Below are positions 8,490 through 20,106 of a DNA stretch of 64,000 nt, piece by piece. The DNA is taken from contig NC_088315.1 of the NCBI RefSeq assembly GCF_910592395.1, positions 16,353,808-16,417,807 on the forward strand. The letters are read 5' to 3'. The notes beneath the pieces were generated by a model that did not search any database, had not been told where the DNA came from, and saw only the letters and a list, made by a program, of their open reading frames with translations. Numbering within the stretch: position 1 is the first letter of the stretch; each line of letters begins with the position of its first letter. A program made the translations under genes and the position numbers. Origin of the DNA: Lineus longissimus (Eukaryota; Nemertea; Pilidiophora; Heteronemertea; Lineidae).

Positions 8490-9607
8490 ACTGTATTGCT
8501 TGGTCTAATGGTCCGGAGTTCCTCTGGAAGCCGATGGAGGAGTGGCCAACTTACCCCAGTGTCATAGCTAACCTTGTCGGAGCAAGCAATGACGACCTTG
8601 AGATCAAGAGCGCTGCAGTACGTGTGGATAAGCCAGTTGTGACAGAGGAAACGGGTTCTGAGACTGTCGATAAGTTGATTGGTTACTACTCGTCTTGGTA
8701 TAGGCTGAAACGAGGAGTTGCGCATATACTAAGAGTGCGAGATGAACTTTTACGTCGCAGTCAACTACGTAAGCTGGCCACTGATGGTGAAGGAGATGGT
8801 GTGCGTTGTGGGCCACTTACCGTTGAGGACTTGAGGAGAGCTGAGAAAGCCATTCTGGTTTTCTCCCAGCGTGACGCATTTGCCAACGAGGTCAAATGTC
8901 TTAGTGGTGAACCAGGTACTGGAGTGAAGAAGTCCAGTTCGCTGTATAGGCTCGATCCAGTCATGGAGGATGGTGTCGTAAAGGTTGGAGGACGGTTGGG
9001 CAATGCAGCTATGCCAGGGAAAGCAAAGTATCCCGTGGCCCTGCCAAAGAACCGTCAAGTTCAAACCGTAAAGAGGAAACTGAAAGTCGTGTTGAAGGAG
9101 CAGCGCTTGAACGACGAGGGCCTGTGCACGTTGCTTTGTGAGGTCGAGGCTGTGGTTGACGATAGACCACTCACTAGAGCATCTGACGACCCCAACGATT
9201 TGGACGTTCTTACTCCAAATCACCTGTTGCTGCTCAAGAGGCAACCGTTCATGCCAGTGGGAACATTTGATAGGGACGACCTATACGGTAGGCGCAGATG
9301 GAGACAAGTGCAGTTTCTTGCCGACTTGTTTTGGAAAAGATGGCTTCAGGAATATCTCCCCCTTCTCCAGACAAGGCAGAAATGGCTTGCTCCCAGGAGG
9401 AACATTGTTCCCGGTGACATTTGTTTGATCGTTGATCAGAATTCTCCAAGAGGAGCTTGGCAGTTAGCCAAGGTGGTGGAGACTTACCCGGACAAGAGAG
9501 GATACGTCAGACGAGTAAAGTTGCAGACAGCAAATCGATCGATTCTGGAGCGGCCAGTGCACAAGCTGTGCTTTCTGTTGGAGATGGACAGTCCACAGAG
9601 AGACTAG
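8486..9607 (+). pseudogene. BEL/Pao integrase remnant with catalytic core deleted
   Basis: The ORF covers the region before the integrase (WSNGPEFLW, then VKVGGRLGNA), and jumps after ALPKNRQVQ straight to a segment with LCEVEAVVDDRPLT and LTPNHLLLL, followed by the C-terminal DUF5641-type domain (RWLQEYLPLLQTRQKW, PGDICLIVDQ). In BEL/Pao integrases the HHCC zinc-binding motif and the first two Asp of the DDE triad lie between those points; here they are absent, so only the last catalytic Glu remains. The loss is about 0.5-0.7 kb by comparison with the family (estimate). The reading frame survives the deletion. Confidence 0.8.
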
Positions 9608-9923
9608 GTCACTACAACATACACGTTGTTGTGAATTGTGCGCTTCTTCAATGTTGAGGAAACATTGATGAACACTTTGCTACTGCAAATAATGGACAGT
9701 TTTTGTGGTGTTGAATTTTTGTTGTGTCAGATGCTGGAGAGTTTAGCTTCTTGGCACTAACGCTGGATTATTATTGACATTGAACTGGATTAGTTCGCAT
9801 TTTGTTTGTGTTATATCGTCGTTTCTTGTCTTTGACTTGTAATTTTGTGTGCTGGCCTTCTGTTTTGTTGTTGTATTGTAATTGAGTCGTGTTTAGGGTA
9901 CTTAGTCAATTAGGGGCGGGGCG

Positions 9924-11453
9924 TGTGAAGGCCATTTTTCAATGTTTACATGTTTCAAATTTGCCGCCTTAAACTTTTAAGTTATGTAAAGCCGAGGACA
10001 CACTACCAAGAAAAATTGGCCAATGGTGATTAATTTAATTGACTGCAGATGTCTTGTCATATGTGAACGGTCCGGCAATTCACTTGGCCAATGAAATTAG
10101 ATACTCTCACCCAGTCTTGGTGAGTTGGTGGGGAGTTCTATATTTTCGCCAAGATTGCCACCACAGGGGGGCTACTTAAGGTAGAATTGTCGTGTGTGAA
10201 TGGTTCACCAACTGTTTCGAGCAAGGAAAATGTAAACAAGAGGTTTTGTTTTTAACTCTTTCAAGCCCTTTACACCAAGAAAAAATGAATTCATATTACT
10301 AGGCAACAGCTTTTTTTAGCTATTTGAGTCGACATTTCAAGGTGGAGTTCCGATTATATGTTTTTGACATGTAAACCCGTACTTTGAAGATGGTTGGCTG
10401 TTTTGAAAATGTCCATGGGCCTATAAAACTACAGGTATATACCTGATTAATCAGGAGCAATGACAGCAGGGGTCTCATAAGTAAGCTGTGCACCAGGTGA
10501 TCATGATGATTATGCAATGTACCAGTTCCCTCCAAAATGTTTCCCTCCAGTGACGTCACAGACAGGTACAGGTAGCTAAAATTGTCTGGGCCTGACAGTG
10601 GTGTGAACACACAGTTGTTGAGGCCAGCAAGAGTGACTTGCCAGGTGACCCTACATCTGTTTTTGATCTTGGTGAGCAATAGTTGGTAGTGTGTCCTCGG
10701 CTTTAGGTATGTGTGGTCTTCCCTACTTCTAAAAAGGGTGTTTTTCCAAGATGGTGGATAGGGCCAAAGTGGTTTTCCCTATCTCTTTGTAATCTACTGA
10801 TATCACAAACATCTTTGGCCAAAGTGGCCCAGTTCGTTAGTTTTGTGTTCTGTGGAGTCATGGTCAGGCTCTAGGTCGTTAAACATTCTGTAAGTAATAT
10901 TGTTTTCTATGTATTTTAGGCCCTTTTGTTTACCCTGTATTTTCTCATGTGCTTTACATGCATTCATGTACTGTGTCATGTGTGTGGGGGGGGGGGGGGG
11001 TGTATTGAAGTAGTTATTCCTATTTATGTTACAAGACCTTTGTTTTACACCTGTTCTAGTCCGTTTAACTCATGTTTGGGTTGTATGTGGGTCACGTGAT
11101 TATGCAATCTTTGGGGAGCCTGTTGTGTTAGTTTGAGTACAGTTGTTGGCATTGGGCCAATTGTTACGTAATTTAGGTAACTCTGTGTCTCTATGAGCAT
11201 TGGGCTCTAGTATTGGTTCTTTCAATTATAATGGTAATTACGTGGTGTGTATTCAACTTTGGCACTGGGCCAGGGGACAGTTCTTGAGGTCATCGTTGTT
11301 GTTGTCATTGCTTGAATGTGTTTCTTCCTTTGTTTACTTTCTGTATCGTCACTTATTTGTTTTTCTACTTTTTTCAGTAAACCGTATCAATAGAACCTGG
11401 ACTTGTTGTTCATTCTTTGGTGCGCGTTTGAGGCAGACCCCATGGCTCCCACA
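9924..11453 (+). repeat. BEL/Pao right LTR, interrupted by a MITE
   Basis: This is the second LTR copy, preceded by a purine-rich tract (aggggcggggcg). It is split at 9988-10704 by a Harbinger-type MITE, so it spans 1530 bases instead of 817. It ends CCCACA and is followed by the GACCCG target duplication. Confidence 0.88.
9988..10704. mobile_element. Harbinger-type MITE (717 bp) in the BEL right LTR
   Basis: Perfect terminal inverted repeats of about 22 bases begin AAAGCCGAGGACACACTACC at both ends. The left LTR supplies the empty site: tatgTTAggtatg becomes tatgTAAAGCC...GGCTTTAggtatg. Read as a three-base TWA target this gives TAA on the left and TTA on the right, as expected in position for PIF/Harbinger insertions. 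The interior has no convincing ORF. The element must be younger than the BEL insertion. Confidence 0.8.
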
Positions 11454-12110
11454 GACCCGTTTGCTGCATGCCATGATGAATCCCACCTGAAAAAAAATAA
11501 AAAGGCCTGTCACTATCAGTCCCAGGCTATCAGCATACATGTTTGATCAATGAGTGAAGGTTTTCAATCATAAACTTTTCCACAAGTTCACATTTAACAA
11601 GTGCTGCCCCGTATACTGCAATGAATTCCATGCATTGGACATGCTGGAAGGGCCACGTCTTTGAAAAACGCGCCAAAACCCTGTTCACGTGACCTGTATG
11701 TATCATGACTATAAGCATTCGTCTGCTGCGGCACGGTCCTTAAAAAAATCGCAAGATATCGTGTTAGATTTGTGCCATCGTTTGGTATAATTCCATCTAC
11801 GAGACTCATCAAACATTATTCTAGTCTTCATTCGCGTATTTATGACTTTTGATCGTTTCAATGCTCGATATGATAAAAATACTTACAACATGCAACACGA
11901 AATCCGCATGAATTCGGCAAATTGGTAGCAACATCCGGGTCTTCAACTTCCAGTTGCCAAGTGCCATGAAAGAGGACGACGGTGATTGGCTGACACATGC
12001 CTGTATAATATATAAGTCGTTAGATGTCTCCCTGAATAACGTCATGACTTTATTTGGATTTGGAAAATATTGACATTTTTGAAATAATGAAATTTTTCAT
12101 GCGGTGGCAC
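11454..12110. other. Unit 1 intergenic sequence, continuation after BEL
   Basis: This sequence matches 42488-43140 and 53134-53785. It contains small ORFs conserved in all units (for example 11530-11718 minus), but conservation here reflects recent duplication and is not evidence of coding. No gene is called. Homology to the unit ends at about 12110. Confidence 0.6.
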
Positions 12111-12667
12111 CACGACCATGCAAGCGGTGAACGGTAACATGTTTGGCAACATTTATCTTGGCCTTAGACATGCTTGAGGAACTCAAAGCTTTGGGAGCAT
12201 ATACCATTGCTGGCCGGGGAGACTGAATGCAAAACTTATCTGTTTAGACGTCTGCATCCAGAATTCTATAGCAAAACATGACGGTTTAGTTACTGTCTTA
12301 AGTGTTTTTTCCCACTGGGTGTCTTTGACTGCACAATGTTAGTGAGAAAAAAATGCAGTCGTTTACAGTGAAAGCAATTAATTGTCATGCCCATACCCGA
12401 CTAGTGACGTCGTTTATCCGTACACATGATGCGCAAATATCCCAGAATGAGGAACTTTATTTCCTGTAGGCGGCAGTAATTAGCGTTCCAATGCAAAATA
12501 AATTTCCACCTCATGTCAAGCCCATGTCAAATAACGGGTGAAGCAATATTTGTTTAAGCTGGAGAAAAAACAGCCACATATTTGATATCTTCAAATCTCT
12601 TTCGAAACAGAAAGAACAGAAAGTTCCCATTCGGTGCTATAAAGCGCACATGCTCTGTACCTAGACT

Positions 12668-13510
12668 TTAACTAGCACACATGAATTCAATCGGGGAAAA
12701 TGGAGGTATTGAAGGTACTAGAGGTGTCCTTAGTTGGCAGTTTACCCTGCAGCCAACCATTATCTCATTACCTCTATGGACATATGATTCAAGGTAGGCT
12801 TGGTGTTTCCTACTCCAGTGGGTCTCAGTACCAGGCATTTTTGTCGTTTTCTTAACTGTCTTGTGTTTGCCCTTGTATTGCCTGGTTCTTCGATAAACCA
12901 TAAACCCTTTCTTTCTGGTCTGTATGACCACATCGTTGTCCGAGGTAAATTCTAAAACCATTTGTCTGGGAGGGATTTTCTTCTTTAACATGTTTAAAGT
13001 CACACCATTTGTTAAAACCGCTACTTTAGTACTTTTTACCAACATGATAGTGTAAATAGTTAAAAGTATTCTAGTACGATGTCCTTTAGAACAACTAATC
13101 AAAACTTTGTGGGCACTGTAGTGTGGCGTAAGCCGTGTTTTTATCCGAGAGCATGGATCAGTTCGAGGAGGGATCATATGATATGCATGCCCTTTGTCAA
13201 CAATATCACGAAGCTCATAAAACAGCCTCCCTGGCTTTTTTCCCAGTAAAGTAATAAATGAATTTCTGAACAAACACTGGTCCCTGAAAAGGTGCAAGTG
13301 AGAGCCGTGTCTAAATGTGCTGAAAAGTCGGAAGCTTAACAGTTGACGACTATGATAAAATCGAGAGATAGCCTGATAAACTCCACTTTTGCTCGAAATT
13401 CTCAGGTATCCTGAAATTGCGTCGTAATACCAATAATCCCTAGGAGGATGTAGTTTAAAGGTAGGAGGTGAAATCTTCCAATGATATTTGTACCGTATTG
13501 TACCAATCAA
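12668..13510 (-). CDS. Orphan basic protein, intronless ORF
   Basis: The open frame encodes 280 residues, long for this AT-rich DNA. The protein is rich in Arg, Lys, His and Tyr. The C-terminal half has a strongly basic patch (YKGKHKTVKKTTK) and a segment THWSRKHQAYLESYVHRG. No signal peptide, zinc motif or domain is recognised. The ATG at 13510 starts MIGTIRYKYHWK. It lies 1.2 kb from a second orphan ORF on the same strand, and neither shows splice-site punctuation. It could be an unrecognised mobile-element or virus-derived gene, or an exon of a host gene. Confidence 0.4.
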   Translation of the reverse strand: MIGTIRYKYHWKISPPTFKLHPPRDYWYYDAISGYLRISSKSGVYQAISRFYHSRQLLSFRLFSTFRHGSHLHLFRDQCLFRNSFITLLGKKPGRLFYELRDIVDKGHAYHMIPPRTDPCSRIKTRLTPHYSAHKVLISCSKGHRTRILLTIYTIMLVKSTKVAVLTNGVTLNMLKKKIPPRQMVLEFTSDNDVVIQTRKKGFMVYRRTRQYKGKHKTVKKTTKMPGTETHWSRKHQAYLESYVHRGNEIMVGCRVNCQLRTPLVPSIPPFSPIEFMCAS

Positions 13511-14698
13511 CTCCTATTTGATCACAATTGGAGAAATACTATTAGATGAGGGATTCATTAGTAACAAAATTAGACTCGACCTTCACGGCTAACATGCATG
13601 CAAAAACCTCAGCAGCTAAGTTAGAAAAAACAAAGGCTGCCAGCCATCTTTTGAGCGACTTTCAGCCTTGTTTCAAATGCGATCAGCAGTCCGCAGAAAA
13701 CTTTGTATTCGCCTACTGTGCTTCTGATATGGAGCATCAAAATTAGCATCACCGATCACTATTCGGTATCTTGATTTCTCTACTTTGAGGCCATGCAGTT
13801 CATTCCAAGAGGACTGACAGACCAACGACCGTGATTCGTGAACCGCAGGTTGAAATCGTTCGTGGAATATTTCAAAACAATTTGTATCATCTCCGATGAA
13901 GAAACCATAGGTGGCGCTATTTCGTATTCGTCCTCCTTAAAAAACCAGGAAGCGTTTGATGCCGCAATGCCTCTAGTGTAATGGAATCGTAGTCCTGGTA
14001 GAATGCCATGCGCCATAACAGACCATGGGGAATCACCTCACGGCAGGAAAATTTTAGTTCTTTTCGTACGTTGTGGCAAGGCGGTGCAGATGATCACACA
14101 ATACATTATCGTGTGTAAAGTTTGTATGCAATTTACTTGGCAATTTCAATGGTGCTATTTTCCAGAAGTCAGTTGGAAATTGACTAAATGAAAGGATCTT
14201 GACTTGAAGATATTTTAGAGGTGCGTATTGTCAAAATCGATTGGAACCTTTTGAAATGAGAGCGATATGCAACTTTTCTCAACATCTTGGAGCAAACTGT
14301 AGTAGCAAAACCAAGCAAATAGTATTAGGAAGAGTCCGATTTTTGCTGAATGTGTGTGAAGTGATGCTCCTTTCGATGCTCCACATCCCATGCACAGTTA
14401 ATTTAATTATACGGTAGCGCCACGGCGGTTTGCTGGTAGTATATCATATTTGGGCGGTCACATTGAATGGGTGCTGCGAGAGATTTTTCGTAAGAAAAAC
14501 TGACAAATTGTTTTTGTTTGCCAATCGATTGCTTTGTATAAACCTTTAAAAACGTTTTTGACACTTTTTTGTTCACTAATTAGATGAAATAACTATTGTG
14601 CTTTATGAATTGGCCACCTGTGACGGAGATTCCTCTGGTTGCATTAATAATGATTTGGACAAAATGCCTTAGACCAATTTTCCTGGCGTAAAATGAGC
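13511..14698. other. No gene recognised
   Basis: Between the two orphan minus-strand ORFs there are only short spurious frames; no repeat or motif stands out. Confidence 0.5.
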
Positions 14699-15658
14699 CT
14701 AATTTATCACTGAATACACATTAATGTTTGTCAACAAGTCTTGTCTCTTATGATGAGTCATTTGGAAGTAATTTAAGTTGCCAAACGAGTCTACTGCCAA
14801 ATCATAATCCGAATACCTAGGTAATTTTATACGAAGCGTTCTCATGAAATTGTCAAAGAATCCATTGTAAAGCCTGCCCGTTAAGCAGCAGACAAGTGGT
14901 TTAAAATCCAGTCCAATATAATACCCTTGGAAGTTCGAATATATGAAACGCACCCAGCTTCGAGAATAACCTTTTATATTCATCTTGACTTTGTATGGAA
15001 ATCTGACAGATCTGATCAGGTTAACAGTTGTTGCTGTCTTGTTGTAAAAGGATACTGTATAATGATCTTGCCTAAACCCAATTAAAAAGTTGAAAATCAC
15101 ATCCACATAAACAATATAATAGCCACGTAATCCATTTATTCCTAGTACTCCATTCTTAAAAATAATTTTTCTGTTATCAAATATGACATCGTATATTATA
15201 TACACCCTAGGCCCTCTTTGATTTACACTTATAGTACATGTAGCAATTTTTTCCTCCACAACAAGAGACAAACAGTTTCTTCTCCACTTGAGGTAACTGA
15301 ATGATCTTTTCAAAGTAGTTTTTATAAACATCTTGTCCTTATGAACAAAGGAAATGTTACCAAAACTCTCCCTGATAAAATCAAAATATTGAATGTCTGC
15401 TTTCTTTAATGACGAAGTAAAAAAAACTATACTGTCATAACTACAATAAGGCCTGATTTTACCAAATTCTTCTCTGGGCCGGGAAAGCCACACATTATGT
15501 ACTATGTTGTAAGTAACACTGGTTTTATTGAATCGGAAAGTCAGTAAATTTTCTCTTGACATTGCCAGTAGATAGCCTTTGCGATAACCAAAACCAATAT
15601 AGTGATAGTCATTCGACGGAATGGAAGGTACGATTCTTATCTCATGCATCAATTTCAT
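14699..15658 (-). CDS. Orphan aromatic-rich protein, intronless ORF
   Basis: A 319-residue ORF starts at 15658 (MKLMHEIRIVPSIPS). The composition is Phe/Tyr/Ile/Arg-rich, with many alternating hydrophobic and charged short segments (VYIIYDVIFDNRKIIFKNG, YYIVYVDVIFNFLIGF), the pattern of an all-beta fold such as a propeller. No catalytic motif, signal peptide or cysteine pattern is evident. A 960-base open frame in 37-39% GC DNA is unlikely by chance, so the gene is probably real or only recently dead. No homologous family is recognised. The shared orientation with the 12668-13510 ORF suggests they may have arrived together. Confidence 0.45.
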   Translation of the reverse strand: MKLMHEIRIVPSIPSNDYHYIGFGYRKGYLLAMSRENLLTFRFNKTSVTYNIVHNVWLSRPREEFGKIRPYCSYDSIVFFTSSLKKADIQYFDFIRESFGNISFVHKDKMFIKTTLKRSFSYLKWRRNCLSLVVEEKIATCTISVNQRGPRVYIIYDVIFDNRKIIFKNGVLGINGLRGYYIVYVDVIFNFLIGFRQDHYTVSFYNKTATTVNLIRSVRFPYKVKMNIKGYSRSWVRFIYSNFQGYYIGLDFKPLVCCLTGRLYNGFFDNFMRTLRIKLPRYSDYDLAVDSFGNLNYFQMTHHKRQDLLTNINVYSVIN

Positions 15659-18100
15659 GGCAACATGCCCCTGCTACGAGAGATGTTTAGCATTGCATTA
15701 GCTGTTGGGTTCCTTAGGTTCACTGGTTTTAGGAATTGGACTGTGGTTTCAATGAGCACATTTGTAGAGCACATTAGCATAAAATGTTATGTTATTACCA
15801 AGAATTTGAGGATTAATTATTAATTATTTCTGCGAAACGTAAGTCAATGTGATTTTCTAAAAATTCTGAGCAAATGAAGCGACATTGATATTGTACCCTG
15901 GTTTCAACCCAGATTCCCAAAACTATGCGCATGATTGTAGGAGGAAATTAAAAAATATTACCTTTTCTTGGAACATGAAGCTTTCCAATTTCCCAACCGC
16001 ATGTTCTTTTCCCAAGCATGTTCCAGTCTTGTGACTAAGCTGACAGCAAAACCCCTTGCCACTTGGCACAATATTAAACGTTGAACAAACCTTCATCATG
16101 ACGCAGATGATGCTGCAGTGTAAAAATGACGCCGCAGCGAAAGATCCGAGATCAGGATTTAGAAGCTTTTTGTTGATAATCAACTGTTGGAATAGTTTAT
16201 TTACTAAAAGCTGGGTCATTTTAGCTGGGATTTATTACATTTATCAATTGTTTTTTGCAAATAAGTGTGACTGTTGAAAAAATACAATCATAGGTATCAC
16301 CCTGGACAATCAAAATCCTAAACTCAGAGCATTACGCGCTTCTGAGCACCTCAGTAATTGAAGTTTCACCTGAAAATTTCCTTCCGGTATGTTGACTTAA
16401 GTAAACATGTTTTTTTTCTAAGAAAATAGATATACAGTTTTACACAATGCCGTACGCAGTGCAGTTATTTTGCATACAAAATTTGCTGAAACTTGGTATT
16501 TATATTACTTGTATATCTGTCTACACAACGGCCATGCTGAAATTTATATCAAGTGGATATTTACGCAATTGGAAATTTTCAAATTCAATTTAATTACAAA
16601 TTCCAATTTTTTTACGAACGGCATAGGCCCTTAATACAAACAACTTTTTACAAGCAGAACTTCTTCAACATGCATTCGTAATATGCAAGTGTCCACTTTA
16701 ACGTAGTCTTGAGCCGAGAGGTATCGGGTGCATCTAAGCTCTCACAGTATTATTGTCCTGACGTCTCTTGTTAGTTCTTGAACTACCGCAGCTTGCAAGG
16801 TGTTTACCACCATCATTTTAGGCCATATTACACCATACACCCCTTTGCAGCTGCAGCGCTGAGTTATTCTTTAGAACGGGCAACTCCTCTTAGGAAAATC
16901 CGCTTTAATTAAAAGGGAATCTCACTCTTGACCAGCAATAATTAGCGTTATACATGTAGTCTCAGACGAGTGATCAGACTTTAAAAGAAAGATCTCGGCC
17001 ATCAGAACAGCTAGTGACCTATTGTTTGACTTTGTGGTCTCATTAAAGACTGAGATATTCGAAATTGACCCATGCTTATTATAGGTGAAAGAAAATCTAC
17101 CCAATACTCTATGATAGTTTTGACAGGCCAAATGTAGGTTGTTAAGTGTCTCATTAGTGCAGTTTGTAAGATGATGACCTAGGAGCTCGGTTCCAGTCCT
17201 GTTTGGGAATTTAGAAAAAATCTTTGCAAAAATAGAACATGATGAAACTCGTAATCTCTTCGTAAGTTACGCTACCCCTGTTTGGAGGATCCGCTATACC
17301 TAAAATCTTTTTTTCGTACCCTACCGATACCACCTTTTTATACGCCCGTCACAAAACGGACATATTATGGTATGTGTCTGTCGTGCGTTGTGCGTCCGGG
17401 CTATAACTTTAGAACCGTAAGAGATTTCACCCTCATTTTTTGGTAGTAAGAACTAGGGGCTGGTAAGGTTGAGTTCGATATCTGGCGTGTTCTCACTCAC
17501 GGTTCGGCCACTCTGGGGCAGTATGTGAAAACACAAACAATGCAATAAATCTGCCAATTTTAGTCACAGCCTGCTGAAAAGATTATGGCAGATACCTCAT
17601 GGAAATGGACATAATACGTTGTACTTGTTTTGACCTTGACCTTCTTTTCAAGGCCACGAACGTCAGAGTTTGTGTCAAATTGCGAAATGTTCACATTTCG
17701 TAAACCACTGAATCTATCGATCCCAATCTATGTACATGTGTACCCCTAGGTGACAGTAACTCACAGACTAACGTTGGACGTTATATCATTCCTGGCTTGG
17801 CCACCAGGGGCATTATGCAAAAACACAAAAAAGTTGAGAACTCACTCAGTATTGGTGACAGCATGCAGCTTGCAGCAACCCGAGATTGAAGATTATATCT
17901 AATTTCATTCATCTATTTACCGCAACTTGACAATTAAGTATGCCCTCTTCGAAATTTTCGGTGAGGACAAATGCAATACTCTATCGTTAGGTAAAGTTTG
18001 AAATCTGGAGGCCTTTTTACCCGAGGTCTCAAGTACACCCATACTTGGAAACGCAGGGAATTTCCAATTTAGACAAGAAAAATAAATTTGAGCAAAAAAA
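15659..18100. other. No gene recognised; possible old dispersed repeat at 17.3-17.9 kb
   Basis: No convincing coding frame is present. The stretch from about 17330 (acgcccgtcacaaaacggac) to 17900 has the look of an old dispersed repeat, with paired similar segments mentioning 'accaggggcattatgcaaaaacac' and 'actctggggcagtatgtgaaaacac' type wording at 17510-17540 and 17800-17830, but no ends can be fixed. Confidence 0.35.
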
Positions 18101-18400
18101 TAATAGTACAAAAGAGCATATCTGCAGGTACTTGCAGTTTAACAATTACAGCTGGAGTAGCTAGCGGGGAGTGCGGGGGGGGGGGGGGCAGGGGGAAATG
18201 CCCCCCTCCCTTCAGAAGTCGCCAGAAAATGAGAGCCTCGGGCAGAGCCTTTTGCCGCCACCCACCAAAAAGCTAGCTACGCCTCTGGATTACAATGTAC
18301 CAGTAATGATGAAGTGATGACATGATTTTTGCCCAGTCCTTGGATCAGTTGAATCATTTTGAATCTGTTGTTTTAATGGGGCCGGAAAAAAGTGTCTTAG
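18101..18400 (+). repeat. Dispersed repeat, copy A (inverted relative to 27796-28080)
   Basis: This segment matches 27796-28080 in reverse complement: agagcatatctgcag, gtagctagcgggg, a G/C homopolymer tract, tcgccagaaaatgag, gctagctacgcc and gatcagttgaatcattttg all recur. The two copies bracket about 9.4 kb. The pieces are probably copies of one non-autonomous element; the ends are not resolved. Confidence 0.7.
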
Positions 18401-19017
18401 TAATAGATATTTCTTGTCCTATTTTTGTAATTTGTGCAGACGCCATAATACTGCGCTATCTCTTCTCCCCTTCGAGAAAAACAGATAAGATCAGTGTTAA
18501 AACGTCGACACCAACTCCTGTGATGTTTTCACCATCGTTGTATACTTCTATGAACTAAATGTGGCTCACATGAAATGCAAACAACCACAAATAGAGAGAA
18601 TAATGGCCATTTTTTAAAGCACTATGATGAGTGTTAAGACTTGGCACCAGGACCTGTTTGCTGATATCTGATCTATTTAAAGACTTATAACCAATATTTG
18701 GAATAAATGTTACTAAGTATAAGACATTCAGATTTGCTTGAAACTTGGCACATATGTTTACTTATATTTGAATCGTCAACTCATGCTTGATATGAGTTTG
18801 GAAAAAAAAACATTTCAATTTACCTAAAAAAAATATTGTGTGAAATATTTAAAATAAGATTTCTTGTTATAATCTGTACTCAGACATAGCTTGGACAGAA
18901 TCTTTCACCACCGCCAAATAAAACAATATTCATGAGACTTATATAGCGCTGAATCCAACTGGTTTCAGTCGCTCAAAGCGCTTCATATTATTACTCCTAG
19001 CGATCACGAATGCGAAG

Positions 19018-19866
19018 CATTTTCCGGCTTATTAACGGTTTCTCTAACTTTTTGCTGATTTCTCCGACATTGTCCGACTTTTCTCCGACTTTGTCCAAAA
19101 GGTCAGATTTCCATAAAACCTGAGGAAAAAAAAGTCTTCCCAAAGTAGGCCATTAAAGATCAAAGGCCTCGATTGAATGGGGTTAATGAGAGGTGATGCA
19201 AACACCCAGAGTAACCCTAAAAATAGGCCTATTTTGATAGCATAAGGAAACAAAGCCTCATATGAATTAAAGATATTTTTGATGTACTGAACTGTGTAAT
19301 TTACAACACATTTACAGTATCTATTTGCATAATACAGACTTGAATTGAATTGTACACCATGCTCAAATCTAATTGCAATATTTTTTTTTTCAATAATTTC
19401 ACTTCCAGTTCAGGAATAATGTCATTTCTTACATGATTTGATGAAATAAACTGCATGACATTCAATTGCAAAACATGAACATTTCTAGCCATTAATTTGA
19501 AATTTTGAAACCAATTTGCAAAAATCAGCCATTTCTGTATGACATCTCGTATTAGAAAGTCTCCCCTGCTTAAACATGGAGAGGCCCAACCCAGATGCAC
19601 TCATGTGTGACATGCAAAGGGCCCAAGGAGAGGAGCTATACATTGGTATTCACACTTAGGGTCACTCTGGGTGTTTGCATCCCACCTCATTAACCCAATT
19701 TAACAACGGCCTTTGATCTTTAATGGCCTACATTTGGGAAAGCCTAGTTTTTTTCACAAGTTTTATGGAATTCTGACATTTAGACAAAGTCGGAAAAAAG
19801 TAAAATCCGGACAATGTCGGAGAAATCAGGAAAAAGTTAGAGAAACCGCTAATAAGTCGGAAAAAG
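19018..19866. mobile_element. Foldback/MITE element with about 200 bp inverted repeats
   Basis: The left arm (ttttccggcttattaacgg, 19020 onward) reappears inverted at the right end (cgctaataagtcggaaaa, to 19864). The arms extend about 210 bases, including the segments matching ggccattaaagatcaaaggcc and gcaaacacccagagt. The centre (about 19230-19650) has no credible ORF. It sits inside the SINE. The arms are around 85-90% similar, so this is an older, non-autonomous element. Confidence 0.75.
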
Positions 19867-20029
19867 TCTCCCACTAGTGTATTCGCCTGTACATTCGTGA
19901 TTCAAGCTCTACTCTCTAGGAGTGTCACAGGTCCAAGCTGCAGCTAACATTCATAGTTTGCCATCTCTGCCAGCTAGGTGCCCATTTATTTCTTGGTGGA
20001 GAGAAGCAAGTAGAGTAAAGTGCCTTGCT

Positions 20030-20106
20030 CAAGCACAGAAAGACGAAACACGACCAATCGAACCCACGACCTCCTGATTATGAGCCCGGTGCTCTAACCA
20101 CTACGC
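20030..20106 (-). repeat. tRNA-like head of SINE (tRNA-Met/CAT-like)
   Basis: The minus strand reads GTGGCGTAGTGGTTAGAGCA (A box) followed by a CTCATAAT anticodon-loop-like segment and GGTCGTGGGTTCGATTGG (B box), the RNA polymerase III internal promoter. The acceptor stem does not close, so this is a SINE promoter rather than a functional tRNA gene. Confidence 0.65.

Larger units (their letters stand above)
3978..11453 (+). mobile_element. BEL/Pao LTR retrotransposon, defective
   Basis: A 7.5 kb element is bounded by LTRs beginning TGTGAAGG and ending CCCACA. The host sequence GACCCG is repeated directly before the left LTR and directly after the right LTR, a six-base target duplication. The empty site is visible in unit 2 (near 42487). 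The internal region encodes a BEL/Pao-type polyprotein with DUF1759-like Gag, zinc knuckles, aspartic protease, reverse transcriptase, RNase H and a partial integrase. The polyprotein carries an in-frame stop, a frameshift and an integrase core deletion, so the copy cannot move by itself. The LTRs differ at only about five bases outside the MITE insertion and the G run, implying a recent insertion. Confidence 0.9.

Noticed and set aside
11530-11718. Minus-strand 62-codon ORF also found at 42563 and 53209
   Set aside because: Its conservation equals that of surrounding non-coding DNA in the recent duplication and it has no domain or splice signals.
20030-20106. Functional tRNA-Met gene
   Set aside because: A and B boxes are present but the acceptor stem does not pair and it is joined to a SINE body with target duplication.
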